Numbered from the stretch's first letter, positions 15,671 to 26,623 are shown. The stretch: DNA of 64,000 bases from Chitinophaga pinensis (GCA_943326015.2 CALPRQ020000013.1:21493-85492); one strand, 5' to 3'. Notes: generated by a model from the letters alone, not told the origin. Program-made: numbers and translations.

Positions 15671-15688
15671 TTGTCACATTAATGTCAC
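15671..15688 (+). promoter_or_regulatory. PhoB box of the pst operon promoter
   Basis: TTGTCAC (15671-15677) and ATGTCAC (15682-15688) are separated by ATTA, an excellent Pho box. CATAAA (15697-15702) lies eight bases on as the -10. It faces pstS; ppx diverges on the other side and may also be influenced. Confidence 0.85.
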
Positions 15689-15743
15689 GGAACGGGCATA
15701 AATTCAGGTTAGTTCCTCACCACAATCCTCAAGGATGTCGACC

Positions 15744-16775
15744 ATGAAACGCCACTTCCTCAAGTCCATCGCCGCTGCTGCCGTCGCAGTCTCCAGCTTC
15801 GCGCTGCCGACCTTCGCTGCCGCTGCCGACATCACCGGCGCTGGTGCCACCTTCCCGTACCCGATGTACGCCAAGTGGGCCGAGGTCTACAAGAAGGAAA
15901 CCGGTGTCGGCCTGAACTACCAGTCGATCGGTTCGTCGGGCGGCATCAAGCAGATCCGCGCCAAGACCGTGACCTTTGGCGCCACCGATGCGCCGCTGTC
16001 CGGCGCCGACCTCGAGAAGGACGGCCTGGTCCAGTTCCCGGCCATCATCGGCGGCACCGTGCCCGTGATCAACCTCGAAGGCTTCAAGCCGGGCGAACTG
16101 CGCGTCTCCGGCACCGTGCTGGCCGACATGTTCCTGGGCAAGATCAGCAAGTGGAACGACGCCAAGCTGGTCGCCCTGAACCCGGGCAAGAGCCTGCCTG
16201 ACCAGTCCATCACCATCGTGCACCGCGCCGACGGTTCGGGCACCACCTTCAACTGGACCGACTACCTGAGCGCCGTCAGCAAGGAATGGGCCGACAAGGT
16301 GGGCAAGGGCGCTGCCGTCAAGTGGCCGGCCGACTCCTCCGTCGGTGGCAAGGGCAACGAAGGCGTCGCCGCCAACGTCAACCGCGTCAAGGGCGCGTTG
16401 GGCTACGTCGAGTATGCCTATGTCAAGAAGAACAACATGAACTACATGTTGCTGCAGAACAGGGATGGCAAGTACGTCGGTCCGGACGACACCACCTTCT
16501 CGGCCGCCGCCGCTGGCGTGGACTGGAACAGCGCACCGGGCATGGGCGTGTCGATGGTCGACGCCAAGGGCGCCAACAGCTGGCCCGTGACCACCGCTTC
16601 CTTCATCCTGATGTACAAGAACCCGGAAGACAAGGCCGCCTCGCAGGAAGCGATCAAGTTCTTTGGCTGGGCCTTCAAGAGCGGCAAGAAGCTGGCGACC
16701 GAGCTCGAATACGTGCCGCTGCCTGACGCCGTGACGGCCCAGATCCAGAGCAAGGTCTGGTCGCAGGTCAAGTAA
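15744..16775 (+). CDS. pstS: Phosphate ABC transporter, periplasmic binding protein PstS
   Basis: High-affinity periplasmic phosphate receptor of the PstSCAB importer. The signal peptide (MKRHFLKSIAAAAVAVSSFA...) is cleaved near AAA-AD, and the mature start DITGAGATFPYPMYAKW is diagnostic. Phosphate-binding loops are visible as GSSGGIKQI, FGATDAPLSG and HRADGSGTTFNW. An ATG at 15735 overlaps its own ribosome binding site AAGGA (15731-15735), so the ATG at 15744 is preferred (343 residues). Transcription is under the Pho box upstream, and a hairpin separates this gene from pstC, allowing the receptor to be made in excess. Confidence 0.96.
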   Translation: MKRHFLKSIAAAAVAVSSFALPTFAAAADITGAGATFPYPMYAKWAEVYKKETGVGLNYQSIGSSGGIKQIRAKTVTFGATDAPLSGADLEKDGLVQFPAIIGGTVPVINLEGFKPGELRVSGTVLADMFLGKISKWNDAKLVALNPGKSLPDQSITIVHRADGSGTTFNWTDYLSAVSKEWADKVGKGAAVKWPADSSVGGKGNEGVAANVNRVKGALGYVEYAYVKKNNMNYMLLQNRDGKYVGPDDTTFSAAAAGVDWNSAPGMGVSMVDAKGANSWPVTTASFILMYKNPEDKAASQEAIKFFGWAFKSGKKLATELEYVPLPDAVTAQIQSKVWSQVK

Positions 16776-16790
16776 GTCATTTCCGGTTGC

Positions 16791-16836
16791 AGCCATTGCG
16801 CCCGTGCCCCGTCACGCCGGCGCAATGGCTGTTTTG
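16791..16836 (+). terminator. Intercistronic hairpin/attenuator between pstS and pstC
   Basis: CAGCCATTGCGCC (16791-16803) and GGCGCAATGGCTG (16820-16832) pair perfectly over 13 bases around a 16-base loop and are followed by TTTT. This can act as a partial terminator or a 3' stabiliser of pstS mRNA, lowering expression of pstCAB relative to pstS. Confidence 0.75.
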
Positions 16837-16877
16837 CTTAACCCAACCCGACAGATACCATGAGCGTGGGAGCCACC

Positions 16878-17858
16878 ATGAGCCTACCCGAGGCAGCCGG
16901 CGGACGTGACGAGCAGCGCATGCTCGACATCGTCAAGCGCCAGCAAATCCAGGATTTCTTCTTTCACAAGATCACGCTGACTTTCTCGCTGATCGTGCTG
17001 GTGGCGCTGCTGGGCATCATCATCTCGCTGTTCGTCAACGCCTGGCCGGCGTTCCAGAAATTTGGCTTCGAGTTCATCTGGCGTGTCGAGTGGGACATCG
17101 TCAACGAGGAGTTCGGCGCTGCGATTGCCGTCGTCGGTACCCTGGCCAGTGCGCTGATCGCGCTGCTGATCGCCGTGCCGCTGTCCTTCGGCGTCGCCCT
17201 GTTCCTGACCGAGACCTGCCCGGTCTGGCTGCGTCGCCCGCTGGGCACCGCCGTCGAGCTGCTGGCGGCCGTGCCATCCATCATCTACGGCATGTTCGGC
17301 CTCTTCATCTTCGCGCCGCTGTTTGCCGAGTACGGCCAGCCGGCGCTGCACTCCACCCTGGGCCAGATGCCGCTGATCGGTCCGCTGTTCGGTGGTGCCA
17401 TGAACGGCATCGGCATCCTGGCGGCCGGCCTGGTGCTGGCTTTCATGGTGCTGCCCTTCATCGCCGCGGTGATGCGCGATGTGTTCGAGATCGTCCCGCC
17501 CATCCTGCGCGAGTCGGCCTACGGCCTGGGTTGCACGACCTGGGAAGTGGTGCGTTACGTGGTGCTGCCCTACACGCAAAAGGGCGTCGTCGGTGGCGTC
17601 ATGCTGGGTCTGGGCCGCGCCCTGGGCGAGACCATGGCCGTGACCTTCGTGATCGGCAACTCCAACAAGCTCAGCGCTTCGCTGTTCTCGCCCGGCACCT
17701 CGATCGCCTCCACCCTGGCCAACGAATTCGGCGAGGCCACCGATTTCCACATGTCGGCATTGTTCGGCCTCGGTTTCCTGCTGTTCGTGATCACTTTCGT
17801 CGTGCTGGCGATTGCCAAGGTCATGCTGATCCGCGCCGAGAAGGCCAAGGGCAACTGA
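16878..17858 (+). CDS. pstC: Phosphate ABC transporter permease PstC
   Basis: Inner-membrane permease subunit of PstSCAB, 326 residues. Several membrane segments are visible from [20 protein letters not shown] onwards, with the ABC permease coupling loop near [21 protein letters not shown] and [15 protein letters not shown]. An ATG at 16860 is also in frame, but GGGAG (16868-16872) sits five bases before the ATG at 16878, so the later start is chosen. It follows the pstS hairpin and precedes pstA by 24 bases. Confidence 0.95.
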   Translation: MSLPEAAGGRDEQRMLDIVKRQQIQDFFFHKITLTFSLIVLVALLGIIISLFVNAWPAFQKFGFEFIWRVEWDIVNEEFGAAIAVVGTLASALIALLIAVPLSFGVALFLTETCPVWLRRPLGTAVELLAAVPSIIYGMFGLFIFAPLFAEYGQPALHSTLGQMPLIGPLFGGAMNGIGILAAGLVLAFMVLPFIAAVMRDVFEIVPPILRESAYGLGCTTWEVVRYVVLPYTQKGVVGGVMLGLGRALGETMAVTFVIGNSNKLSASLFSPGTSIASTLANEFGEATDFHMSALFGLGFLLFVITFVVLAIAKVMLIRAEKAKGN

Positions 17859-17882
17859 GCCACGGCTGCAAGCGAGAAAAAC

Positions 17883-18743
17883 ATGGAAATGCAAAACACC
17901 TCCCTCCTGTATCGCAAGCGCAAGCTGGCCAACCGCATCGGTCTGACCCTGTCCATGGGTGCCATGGGCCTGGGCCTGGTCGTGCTGCTCTGGATCCTGT
18001 CGATCCTGTTCTACAACGGCTTCGCGGCGCTGGACTGGAACCTGTTCACCCAGTCGACCCCGGCACCCGGCACCGAGGGTGGCGGTCTGCTCAATGCCAT
18101 CTACGGCAGCCTGCTGATCGTCGGTTTCACCATCCTGATCGCGACCCCGATCGGCGTCTTCGCCGGCGTCTATCTGGCCGAATACGGCGATCAGAGCAAG
18201 ACCGCCGAGCTGACCCGCTTCGTGACCGACATCATGCTGTCGGCGCCGTCGATCGTGCTGGGCCTGTTCGTCTACGCGATCTTCGTGGCCCAGGTCGGTC
18301 ATTTCTCGGGCTGGGCCGGCACCATTGCGCTGTCGCTGATCGCGATTCCCGTCATGGTCCGCACCACCGAGAACATGCTGCGCCTGGTGCCGCCGACGCT
18401 GCGCGAGGCCGCCTTCGGCCTGGGCGCGCCGCGCTGGAAGGTTGCCACCTTCATCACGCTGCGCGCGGCCAAGAGCGGCGTCGTCACCGGCCTGCTGCTG
18501 GCCATTGCCCGCATCAGCGGCGAGACCGCACCGCTGCTGTTCACCGCGCTGAACAACCAGTTCTTCAGCTCGGACATGTCCAAGCCGATCGCCAACCTGC
18601 CGGTGGTGATCTACCAGTTCGCGATGAGCCCCTACGACAACTGGGTCCGCCTGGCCTGGGGCGGCGCGCTGCTGATCACGTTGACCGTGCTGGTGCTCAA
18701 CATCCTGGCTCGCGTGTTCTTCCGCGAGAAGGTGGCCGGCTGA
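17883..18743 (+). CDS. pstA: Phosphate ABC transporter permease PstA
   Basis: Second permease of the phosphate importer, 286 residues with about six membrane segments. The EAA-type loop reads [20 protein letters not shown] and is followed by [15 protein letters not shown], as in PstA. It pairs with PstC in the membrane. The ATG at 17883 follows pstC closely and pstB begins 61 bases after its stop. Confidence 0.95.
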   Translation: MEMQNTSLLYRKRKLANRIGLTLSMGAMGLGLVVLLWILSILFYNGFAALDWNLFTQSTPAPGTEGGGLLNAIYGSLLIVGFTILIATPIGVFAGVYLAEYGDQSKTAELTRFVTDIMLSAPSIVLGLFVYAIFVAQVGHFSGWAGTIALSLIAIPVMVRTTENMLRLVPPTLREAAFGLGAPRWKVATFITLRAAKSGVVTGLLLAIARISGETAPLLFTALNNQFFSSDMSKPIANLPVVIYQFAMSPYDNWVRLAWGGALLITLTVLVLNILARVFFREKVAG

Positions 18744-18804
18744 TCCGCCGTGCCGTCCAGAACCGAATCCTCATCCTGAATCCTCTTCAGCGAGAACACC
18801 GCCC

Positions 18805-19584
18805 ATGACGATCGCCACCACCCCCGCGCTCAAGAATGCCATCGAGGTGCGCAACCTCAACTTCTACTACGGCAAGTTCCAGGGCCTCAAGAACATCAAT
18901 CTCGACATCGTCGAGAACAAGGTCACCGCCTTCATCGGTCCGTCGGGCTGTGGCAAGTCCACCCTGCTGCGCACGCTCAACCGCATGTACAGCCTCTACC
19001 CGGGCCAGCGCGCCGAGGGCGAGATCAACTTCTACGGCACCAACGTGCTCGATGCCAAGCAGGACTTGAACCTGCTGCGTGCCCGCATCGGCATGGTGTT
19101 CCAGAAACCCACCCCGTTCCCGATGTCGATCTATGACAACATCGCCTTCGGCGTCAAGCTGTACGAGAACCTGAGCAAGTCCGACATGGACGACCGCGTC
19201 GAGTGGGCGCTGGCCAAGTCCGCCCTCTGGACCGAGGTCAAGGACAAGCTCAACCAGAGCGGCCTGTCGCTGTCCGGCGGTCAGCAGCAGCGCCTGTGCA
19301 TCGCGCGCAGCGTGGCGGTCAAGCCCAAGGTGCTGCTGCTCGACGAGCCGACCTCGGCGCTCGATCCGATCTCGACCGGCAAGGTCGAGGAACTGGTGCA
19401 CGAGCTCAAGAACGACTACACGATCGCGATCGTGACCCACAACATGCAGCAGGCCGCGCGCTGCTCGGACTTCACCGCCTACATGTACCTGGGCAACCTG
19501 GTCGAGTACGGCACCACCGAGCAGATCTTCTTCAAGCCGCAGCGCAGCGAAACCGAAGACTACATCACCGGAAGGTTTGGTTGA
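18805..19584 (+). CDS. pstB: Phosphate ABC transporter ATP-binding protein PstB
   Basis: ATPase subunit that drives phosphate import. Walker [10 protein letters not shown] (45-53), Q-loop region [13 protein letters not shown] signature LSGGQQQR and Walker [14 protein letters not shown] are intact, and the length of 259 is typical. Besides transport, PstB takes part in signalling phosphate status to PhoR through PhoU, whose gene begins two bases after its stop. Confidence 0.97.
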   Translation: MTIATTPALKNAIEVRNLNFYYGKFQGLKNINLDIVENKVTAFIGPSGCGKSTLLRTLNRMYSLYPGQRAEGEINFYGTNVLDAKQDLNLLRARIGMVFQKPTPFPMSIYDNIAFGVKLYENLSKSDMDDRVEWALAKSALWTEVKDKLNQSGLSLSGGQQQRLCIARSVAVKPKVLLLDEPTSALDPISTGKVEELVHELKNDYTIAIVTHNMQQAARCSDFTAYMYLGNLVEYGTTEQIFFKPQRSETEDYITGRFG

Positions 19585-19586
19585 TC

Positions 19587-20288
19587 ATGGCAGACAAGCA
19601 TATTTCCAGTCAGTTCGATGCCGAACTCAGCCGCATCTCGACCCAGGTGCTCGAAATGGGCGGCGTGGTCGAGTCCCAGCTGCAGCAGGTGCTCTACGCG
19701 CTGTCGCACCTGAGCGCCGAGACCTGTGCCCAGGTGCTTGAGATCGAGGACAAGGTCAACCGCCTCGAAGTGCAGATCGACCACGACATCTCCTCCACCA
19801 TGAGCCGGCGCCAGCCGACCGCGCGCGACCTGCGCCTGCTGGTGGGCACCTCGCGCATCATCATCAACCTCGAGCGTGCCGGCGACGAGATCTGCACCAT
19901 CGCCAAGATGCTCAAGTCCACGCTCGACAACGGCATGCCGCGTGCGCTGCCGACGACCGAGCTGCGCGTGGCCGGCAGCCTGGCGGCCGACCTGCTGCAC
20001 CAGTCGCTCGATGCCTATGCCCGCATGGACGTCAAGTCGGCGCTGTCCGTGATCAAGGGCGATGAGGCGATCGACGTCGAGCATGAAGGCCTGACGCGCA
20101 AGCTGCTGACCTACATGATGGAGGATCCGCGCACCATCAGCTCAGGGCTCAACCTGATGTTCCTGGCGCGCGCGATCGAGCGCGTCGGCGACCATGCCGC
20201 CAATATCGCCGAGGCAGTGATCTACATCGCCCGGGGTGCCGATGTGCGCCACACCACCGAGGCGGAGCGGGAGGCAGCCATCAAATGA
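19587..20288 (+). CDS. phoU: Phosphate signalling regulator PhoU
   Basis: A 233-residue all-helical protein made of two PhoU three-helix repeats (about 10-100 and 120-215), each with an E/D-x-x-x-D metal-binding pattern (for example NLERAGDEICTIAKM and AIERVGDHAANIAE). PhoU links PstSCAB to PhoR and keeps the Pho response off when phosphate is plentiful. The stop overlaps the phoB ATG by four bases, coupling negative and positive regulators. Confidence 0.95.
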   Translation: MADKHISSQFDAELSRISTQVLEMGGVVESQLQQVLYALSHLSAETCAQVLEIEDKVNRLEVQIDHDISSTMSRRQPTARDLRLLVGTSRIIINLERAGDEICTIAKMLKSTLDNGMPRALPTTELRVAGSLAADLLHQSLDAYARMDVKSALSVIKGDEAIDVEHEGLTRKLLTYMMEDPRTISSGLNLMFLARAIERVGDHAANIAEAVIYIARGADVRHTTEAEREAAIK

Positions 20289-20998
20289 GGAAATTGCCGC
20301 GCGTGCTGGTGGTGGAGGACGAACCGGGGATCGCTGAACTGATCGCCGTCAACCTGCGCCACAACGGCTTCGCTCCCACGGTGGTGTTCGACGGCGCCGC
20401 GGCCCAGCGCGAGATCGATGCCGTGCTGCCCGATGTGGTCTTGCTCGACTGGATGCTGCCGGGCGAGAGCGGCGTCGCGCTGGCCAAGCGCTGGCGCGCG
20501 AACGAGCGCACCAAGCCGGTCCCGATCATCATGCTGACGGCTCGCACCGAGGAGTCGGACAAGGTGCAGGGGCTGGATGCCGGGGCCGACGACTACGTCA
20601 CCAAGCCGTTCTCGACCCATGAGCTGCTCGCGCGCATCCGCGCCGTGCTGCGCCGCCGCGCGCCCGAAATCGTCAATGATTCGGTCCAGGTCGGCGAGCT
20701 GCACCTCGATGCCGCCACCTACCGTGTCAGCTACCAGGGGCGCGAGCTCAAGGTCGGTCCGACCGAGTTCAAGCTGCTGCATTTCGTGATGAAGCACCCC
20801 GAGCGCGTGCATACGCGCGGCTCGCTGCTCGATCGGGTCTGGGGCGACCATGTGTTCATCGAGGAGCGCACGGTCGATGTCCATGTCAAGCGCCTGCGCG
20901 AGTCGCTCGGCGAGGCCGGCAAGATGATCGAGACCGTGCGCGGTGCCGGCTACCGCCTGAGCGCCCAGGCGGTGCTCAAGGCGGCCAGGGCGGCATGA
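20285..20998 (+). CDS. phoB: Phosphate regulon response regulator PhoB
   Basis: OmpR-family transcription factor of 237 residues. The receiver domain (1-120) has the acidic pocket E11/D12, the phosphoacceptor D55 in LLDWMLPGESG, and K107 in TKPF. The winged-helix domain (about 130-230) includes VGPTEFKLL and TVDVHVKRLRESL, the DNA recognition helix. It should bind the Pho boxes upstream of pstS and ppk in this window. It overlaps both phoU and phoR by four bases. Confidence 0.96.
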   Translation: MRKLPRVLVVEDEPGIAELIAVNLRHNGFAPTVVFDGAAAQREIDAVLPDVVLLDWMLPGESGVALAKRWRANERTKPVPIIMLTARTEESDKVQGLDAGADDYVTKPFSTHELLARIRAVLRRRAPEIVNDSVQVGELHLDAATYRVSYQGRELKVGPTEFKLLHFVMKHPERVHTRGSLLDRVWGDHVFIEERTVDVHVKRLRESLGEAGKMIETVRGAGYRLSAQAVLKAARAA

Positions 20999-22329
20999 TC
21001 CGTCGCCTGATCGAGCTGCTTTCCTGCACGGCCGTTGGGGGGTCGGTCGCGCTCGGGCTGGACCTGACGCCGATGCAGATCATCGGCGGCGCCGGTACCG
21101 GGGCCATGCTCTGGCTGGTGCTGGATCATCACCGCCTGTCGCGCTACCGCGACTGGCTGCGCGGGGGGCAGGCCAGTGGCGCCCCCAACCTGCCCGATGA
21201 CTGGGCCGAACTGGTCGAGCGCAGCCAGAAAGGCTACAAGCTGCTTGAGCGCGAGACCCACCAGGTCGAGCAGCGCCAGCAGCAGATGGTGGCCGCTTTC
21301 CAGGCCTCGCCCAATGGCGTGCTGGTGCTCGACAGCGCCGAGCGCATCGCACTCTGCAACCGCTCGGCAGCCGATCACCTCGGTTTCGATGCCGAGCGCG
21401 ACCTGGGCCAGCACCTGAGCAATCTGGTACGCGACCCGGCCTTCGTCAGCTATCTGCGCTCCGGTCACTACTCGAATTCGATCGAGATCACGAGCCGGGG
21501 CTCGCCAGGTCGGGCAGCCAGGCGCATCTCGCTGCAGTTCCATCCCTATGGACCGGGCAATCGGCTGCTGCTCACGCGCGATATCACCCGCGAGGAGATG
21601 GCCGATACCATGCGGCGCGATTTCGTCGCCAACGTCTCGCACGAGATCCGCACGCCGTTGACCGTGCTGAGCGGCTTCGTCGAAACCCTGCTGAGTTACG
21701 ACCTGACGACCGAGGAGCGCGAGCGCTACCTGCTGCTGATGAGTCAGCAGTCACAGCGCATGAAGACCCTGGTCAATGACTTGCTGCTGCTTTCGAAGCT
21801 TGAGGGTACGCCCGCGCCGGGCAGGGCCGAATGGGAGTCGGCGCCTGCACTGCTGGAGCATGTGATCGAGGATGCGCGTGTCCTGTCGGACCTGATCGCC
21901 GAGGGCTCGCACGACATCGAGGCCGGGCCTTGCCCCGACATCGAGCTGGCCGGCTCCTACACCGAACTGCTCAGCGCGACATCCAACCTGCTGAGCAATG
22001 CGGTGCGCTACACGCCTGCGGGCGGCAAGATCCGCGCCGGCTGGCGACTGCTGCCACGGGGGGGGGCCGAATACTGGGTCAGCGATACCGGTCCCGGGAT
22101 CGAGGCGGAGCATATCCCGCGCCTGACCGAACGGTTTTATCGCGTCGACCGCAGCCGTTCGCGCGAAACCGGTGGCACCGGGCTGGGGCTGGCCATCGTC
22201 AAGCATGTGGCGCAGCGCCACGGTGGCCAGTTGCGCATCGACAGCGTGGTCGGTCAGGGGTCGACCTTTCGCATCGAGCTGCCAGCTAGCCGGGTTCGTC
22301 TGGCCCAGCCGGAACTGCTCAGCGCCTGA
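20995..22329 (+). CDS. phoR: Phosphate regulon sensor histidine kinase PhoR
   Basis: Membrane-bound sensor kinase of 444 residues. A short hydrophobic N-terminus (about 10-45), a PAS domain (about 95-195), the HisKA box with H216 in NVSHEIRTPLT, and an HATPase domain with N-box SNLLSNAVRYTP, G1 SDTGPGIE and G2 GGTGLGLAIV are visible. There is no large periplasmic domain, as in PhoR, which senses through PstSCAB-PhoU. Its 3' end overlaps the convergent glycosyltransferase gene by 11 bases. Confidence 0.95.
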   Translation: MIRRLIELLSCTAVGGSVALGLDLTPMQIIGGAGTGAMLWLVLDHHRLSRYRDWLRGGQASGAPNLPDDWAELVERSQKGYKLLERETHQVEQRQQQMVAAFQASPNGVLVLDSAERIALCNRSAADHLGFDAERDLGQHLSNLVRDPAFVSYLRSGHYSNSIEITSRGSPGRAARRISLQFHPYGPGNRLLLTRDITREEMADTMRRDFVANVSHEIRTPLTVLSGFVETLLSYDLTTEERERYLLLMSQQSQRMKTLVNDLLLLSKLEGTPAPGRAEWESAPALLEHVIEDARVLSDLIAEGSHDIEAGPCPDIELAGSYTELLSATSNLLSNAVRYTPAGGKIRAGWRLLPRGGAEYWVSDTGPGIEAEHIPRLTERFYRVDRSRSRETGGTGLGLAIVKHVAQRHGGQLRIDSVVGQGSTFRIELPASRVRLAQPELLSA

Positions 22330-24034
22330 TGTAGACCAGCAGGCCGTCACGGTTTTCCCGCAGGCGCGGCACCTTGCGCAAGGGCCGCCATTGCGACAGG
22401 TTGACCGCCCGTTCCAGCGTGGCTTGGGCCTGCGGTTCCACCACCAGCAGCCGGCAGTCGCTGCGCTGGCCCTGGCGCGCGCGTGCCAGCCTCAGGCCGC
22501 CATGGTATTGCAGTCCGGCAATCTGCGACTGGCTGAGCCCGTGCACCAGCACGCAGCTGCCAGCTGGCGTCAGCGCCGCGATGCGGCGCGAGATCGGTTC
22601 CTGTCCCAGGCCGTAGTTGAGGGCCGGCAGCCAGAGCGTCATCAGCAGCAGCCAGCACAGCGTGCTGCCGCCGGCCGACAGCACCAGCCCTTTCCAGAGG
22701 GCGGGACGATAGCGCCCGAGGCGCCAGGCCAGCGCGCCCAGCCAGGCCAGCGTGCCGAGCAGGGCTGGCAGCAGCAGAGTCGAGTCCAGTTCCGGCTTGA
22801 AACCCGGAATCAGGCGCAGCACGTTGGCGGCCGGCTTGGCTGGTGCGCCGGTCTCGATCGCGATCCAGTAGAACCAGATCAGCAGTGCGCAGCCACTGAA
22901 GAAGAGCAGCGCGAACCAGTCGACCAGCGCGGTCACGCTGCGTGAAAGCGTCGGCATCGCGAAAGCCGCCAGACAGGCCAGAGCAGGCAGCACCAGCAGC
23001 AGGGCCCGGTCGCTGGCGTCGAGCAGCCAGCAGGAAGCCATGCCGACCAGCGCGAACCAGATCGGCAGCAGCAGCTGGGTGTTGCCCAGCCGTCGGCGCC
23101 AGCGCCACAGGCTCAGCAAGGCCAGCAGGCCGGCGGGCCAGCTGAACCAGAGCAGCAGGCGGCCGAAGCGGCGCCAGTGCGCCAGGTCAGTCCAGGCGGC
23201 CCAGTCGCTGAGCTGCTCCAGGCGTCGGGGCAGTTCGAGCTCCCAGGCCAGCAGTCCTGCCAGCAGCGTGCCGGAGGCGCAGAAGGCGATCAGCAGCAGG
23301 TCGCGCGCGCCCGGGCGCTGGCGGCAGCAGGCCGCGATCGACCACAGCAGCCAACCCGCACCCAGTACCGCGCCGATCCAGGGCGCCCCGCTGAGCGCGA
23401 GCCCCACTGCGCCCAGCCACCACGCCAGCGCGCTGAGCCAGCGCCATTGCGCGTTCGGGCTGGCGAGGCGGGCGCAGGCGTAGAGCAACAGCGACGCAAA
23501 GGCCAGCTGGGCCGCGTCGGGCGTGGTTTCGTGCGCCAGCTGTGCCAGCCCCAGGCTGGCCACCAGCGCGAGCAGCGCCGCGTCGGCCAGCGCGCGCGCG
23601 TAGTCGGCCGGGCTGGCCTCGCCGCCGAAGGCAAAGGCGACCGGCTGCGCCGAGGGCAGGCGTGCCAGGTGGTAGGTCGCGTACCAGGTGCAGGCCAGGG
23701 TCAGGCCCAGCAGCAAGCCGAAGGGCACGCGGGCGGCGAGTTCCATCGGCAGCCAGGGCAGCAGCTCGATGAAGGCGGCGCCCAGCCAGTAGGGCAGCCA
23801 GGCCTGGACCGCAGCGGGCTCACCCAGCAGCTGCGGGTGCAGCCAGTCCCCCGAGCCCTGCGCCATGTCGAGCATGACGCCGAAGGCGGCCAGGTCGGGG
23901 CCGCGCCAGGGCTGGCGGCCCAGCAGGCCGGGCAGTACATAGATCAGGCCGAGCAGCAGCAGCACCCAGCGTGGCAGTCTGCGCGCGGCCAGCTGGGAGA
24001 CGATCGCGGGAGTGGGGCGTTGCAGGTCAGGCAC
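22319..24034 (-). CDS. Integral membrane glycosyltransferase, ArnT/GT39-83-like
   Basis: A 571-residue protein with about ten to twelve membrane segments, starting LPRWVLLLLGLIYVLPGLL, and a soluble C-terminal tail of about 100 residues. The early loop ...RQPWRGPDLAAFGVMLDM places an acidic residue after the first membrane segment, as in lipid-linked-sugar transferases of the GT-C fold, including ArnT. This suggests transfer of a sugar from a polyprenyl-phosphate donor at the periplasmic face. Acceptor and sugar are unknown. It is very rich in Leu, Ala and Trp and overlaps the phoR end. Confidence 0.65.
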   Translation of the reverse strand: MPDLQRPTPAIVSQLAARRLPRWVLLLLGLIYVLPGLLGRQPWRGPDLAAFGVMLDMAQGSGDWLHPQLLGEPAAVQAWLPYWLGAAFIELLPWLPMELAARVPFGLLLGLTLACTWYATYHLARLPSAQPVAFAFGGEASPADYARALADAALLALVASLGLAQLAHETTPDAAQLAFASLLLYACARLASPNAQWRWLSALAWWLGAVGLALSGAPWIGAVLGAGWLLWSIAACCRQRPGARDLLLIAFCASGTLLAGLLAWELELPRRLEQLSDWAAWTDLAHWRRFGRLLLWFSWPAGLLALLSLWRWRRRLGNTQLLLPIWFALVGMASCWLLDASDRALLLVLPALACLAAFAMPTLSRSVTALVDWFALLFFSGCALLIWFYWIAIETGAPAKPAANVLRLIPGFKPELDSTLLLPALLGTLAWLGALAWRLGRYRPALWKGLVLSAGGSTLCWLLLMTLWLPALNYGLGQEPISRRIAALTPAGSCVLVHGLSQSQIAGLQYHGGLRLARARQGQRSDCRLLVVEPQAQATLERAVNLSQWRPLRKVPRLRENRDGLLVYIRR

Positions 24035-24049
24035 TCAGGCTCCAGGATG

Positions 24050-24073
24050 AAAAAAAGCAGCCCAAGGGCTGCT
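24050..24073 (-). terminator. Rho-independent terminator of rpmE2
   Basis: On the minus strand AGCAGCC and GGCTGCT pair around a short CTTG loop (24056-24073) and are followed by a run of seven T residues (24056-24050 region). It closes the L31 gene before the glycosyltransferase. Confidence 0.85.
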
Positions 24074-24100
24074 TTCTTCTTGCGCGCAAGCGACCAAGGA

Positions 24101-24355
24101 TTACTTGGCGGTGCGGGCGAAACGGTTGCGGAACTTTTCCACGCGGCCGCCCATGGTGTCGACCGACTTCTGGGTGCCGGTGTAGAACGGGTGCGATTCG
24201 CTCGAGGTGTCCAGCTTGAACAGCGGCAGCTTGCGGCCGTCTTCCATGTCGATCATCTCTTTCGTGTTGGCGCAGGAGCGGGTCACGAACTTGAAGCCGT
24301 TGGACAGGTCCACGAAGCAGACTTCGCGGTAGTTGGGGTGAATGCCTTCTTTCAT
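24101..24355 (-). CDS. rpmE2: Ribosomal protein L31, type B (zinc-independent)
   Basis: An 84-residue L31 protein of the 50S subunit starting [17 protein letters not shown]. The CxxC zinc ligands of type A L31 are absent, and the length and the [12 protein letters not shown] segment are typical of type B, which in many bacteria replaces the zinc form when zinc is scarce. AGGA lies seven bases before the ATG; a longer in-frame start at 24424 is rejected. Whether a zinc-binding copy exists elsewhere is unknown. Confidence 0.93.
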   Translation of the reverse strand: MKEGIHPNYREVCFVDLSNGFKFVTRSCANTKEMIDMEDGRKLPLFKLDTSSESHPFYTGTQKSVDTMGGRVEKFRNRFARTAK

Positions 24356-24442
24356 CGCATTTCCTAAGTATTTAGTCAGCGGCGGCAGCCGCATCCGGCC
24401 TATTCCAGATGAACTTTCCGCCAAAAGCCTTTGATTATAGCC

Positions 24443-25705
<1,263 letters not shown>

Positions 25706-25831
25706 GGACGTCACTCCGCAGCGGGAGTCGTGTAAGTGATGGGGGGTGGATGTCGACGCGGCTGAGCTGGCGCGTCACATCGAAAAGGGGAGGGCCTGTC
25801 CGGCGCTGTGTTGGGCCATTATGACAGGAAA

Positions 25832-25856
25832 TCGCTCCGGCCTTGCACCGGAGCGA
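25832..25856 (-). terminator. Hairpin between trxA and rho
   Basis: TCGCTCCGG (25832-25840) and CCGGAGCGA (25848-25856) pair perfectly. On the minus strand only a short TTT follows, so it may be a weak terminator for trxA or part of the rho leader, which in E. coli is subject to attenuation by Rho itself. Confidence 0.6.
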
Positions 25857-25868
25857 CTGGATCGGTCG

Positions 25869-26201
25869 TCAGGCCAGTTGCTGATCGATGAAGGCGGTCA
25901 GCTGAGCCTTGCTCAGCGCGCCGACCTTGGTGGCGGCGAGCTGGCCGTCCTTGAACACCATCAGCGTCGGAATGCCACGGATGCCGAACTTGGCCGGCAC
26001 TTCGCGGCTTTCGTCCACGTTCATCTTGGCGACGGTCAGCTTACCCGCGTAGGCGGTGGCGACTTCGTCCAGGATCGGCGCGATCATCTTGCAGGGGCCG
26101 CACCATTCGGCCCAGAAATCGACCAGCACCGGGCTGCCGGCCTGGAGGACTTCGGTTTCGAAACTTGCGTCGGTAACTTGTTTGATCAGCTCGTTGGCCA
26201 T
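25869..26201 (-). CDS. trxA: Thioredoxin
   Basis: Cytosolic 110-residue thioredoxin with the active site WCGPC (33-37) in [16 protein letters not shown], buried D27 and the cis-proline in [11 protein letters not shown]. It reduces protein disulfides using electrons from thioredoxin reductase. The ATG at 26201 is followed downstream by rho in the same orientation. Confidence 0.97.
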   Translation of the reverse strand: MANELIKQVTDASFETEVLQAGSPVLVDFWAEWCGPCKMIAPILDEVATAYAGKLTVAKMNVDESREVPAKFGIRGIPTLMVFKDGQLAATKVGALSKAQLTAFIDQQLA

Positions 26202-26458
26202 GGCTAGTCTGGTTCGGTTCGCGGTTGCTTGATGGGTGCCTCGTCAATGTGACACCCGATTGAAATCATTATAGACGCCGATGTCGGCAGGGGTGGCTTC
26301 GCGGGCCAGGCTTTGTCTGGTTTGTCGCCCGGTATTGCGTCTTCACCCAGCCGGTGCCTGCCTGCGTTCGCCGGGCCTTGTCCCTGTTCCGTGACTCATC
26401 ACAAGCATCTTCCCAAGTCATTGATTTTTCATGTGTTTCGGCAGTTTCCCAGAAATTC

Positions 26459-26479
26459 TGTGGATAAATTTGTGGACAA
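26459..26479 (-). promoter_or_regulatory. Pair of DnaA-box-like sites
   Basis: TGTGGATAA (26459-26467), the exact complement of the consensus TTATCCACA, is followed by TGTGGACAA (26471-26479), a one-mismatch copy in the same orientation, 12 bases apart. The surroundings are A/T-rich. dnaA, dnaN and gyrB are not nearby, so this is more likely a regulatory or titration site than the origin, but that is inference. Confidence 0.45.
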
Positions 26480-26605
26480 GTCCTGGAATTCGGGGTCGGT
26501 CCCTGCGAAAAAAGCCCCAGAAAGTGGTTTGCCTATAAAAGTGGCAATTCAGAAAGTTCAATAAAAACATATACTTGTGAATAGCTTGTGGCGCCCTGAC
26601 TGGTT

Positions 26606-26623
26606 GGGATAAATTGATATCCC
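26606..26623. repeat. Short inverted repeat, possible operator
   Basis: GGGATA (26606-26611) and TATCCC (26618-26623) are perfect inverted arms around AATTGA. It lies in the A/T-rich part of the trxA upstream region; the binding protein is unknown. Confidence 0.3.

Noticed and set aside
26459..26479. DnaA boxes as the chromosome origin
   Set aside because: dnaA, dnaN, gyrB, rpmH and parAB are all absent from the window and only two good boxes are present.
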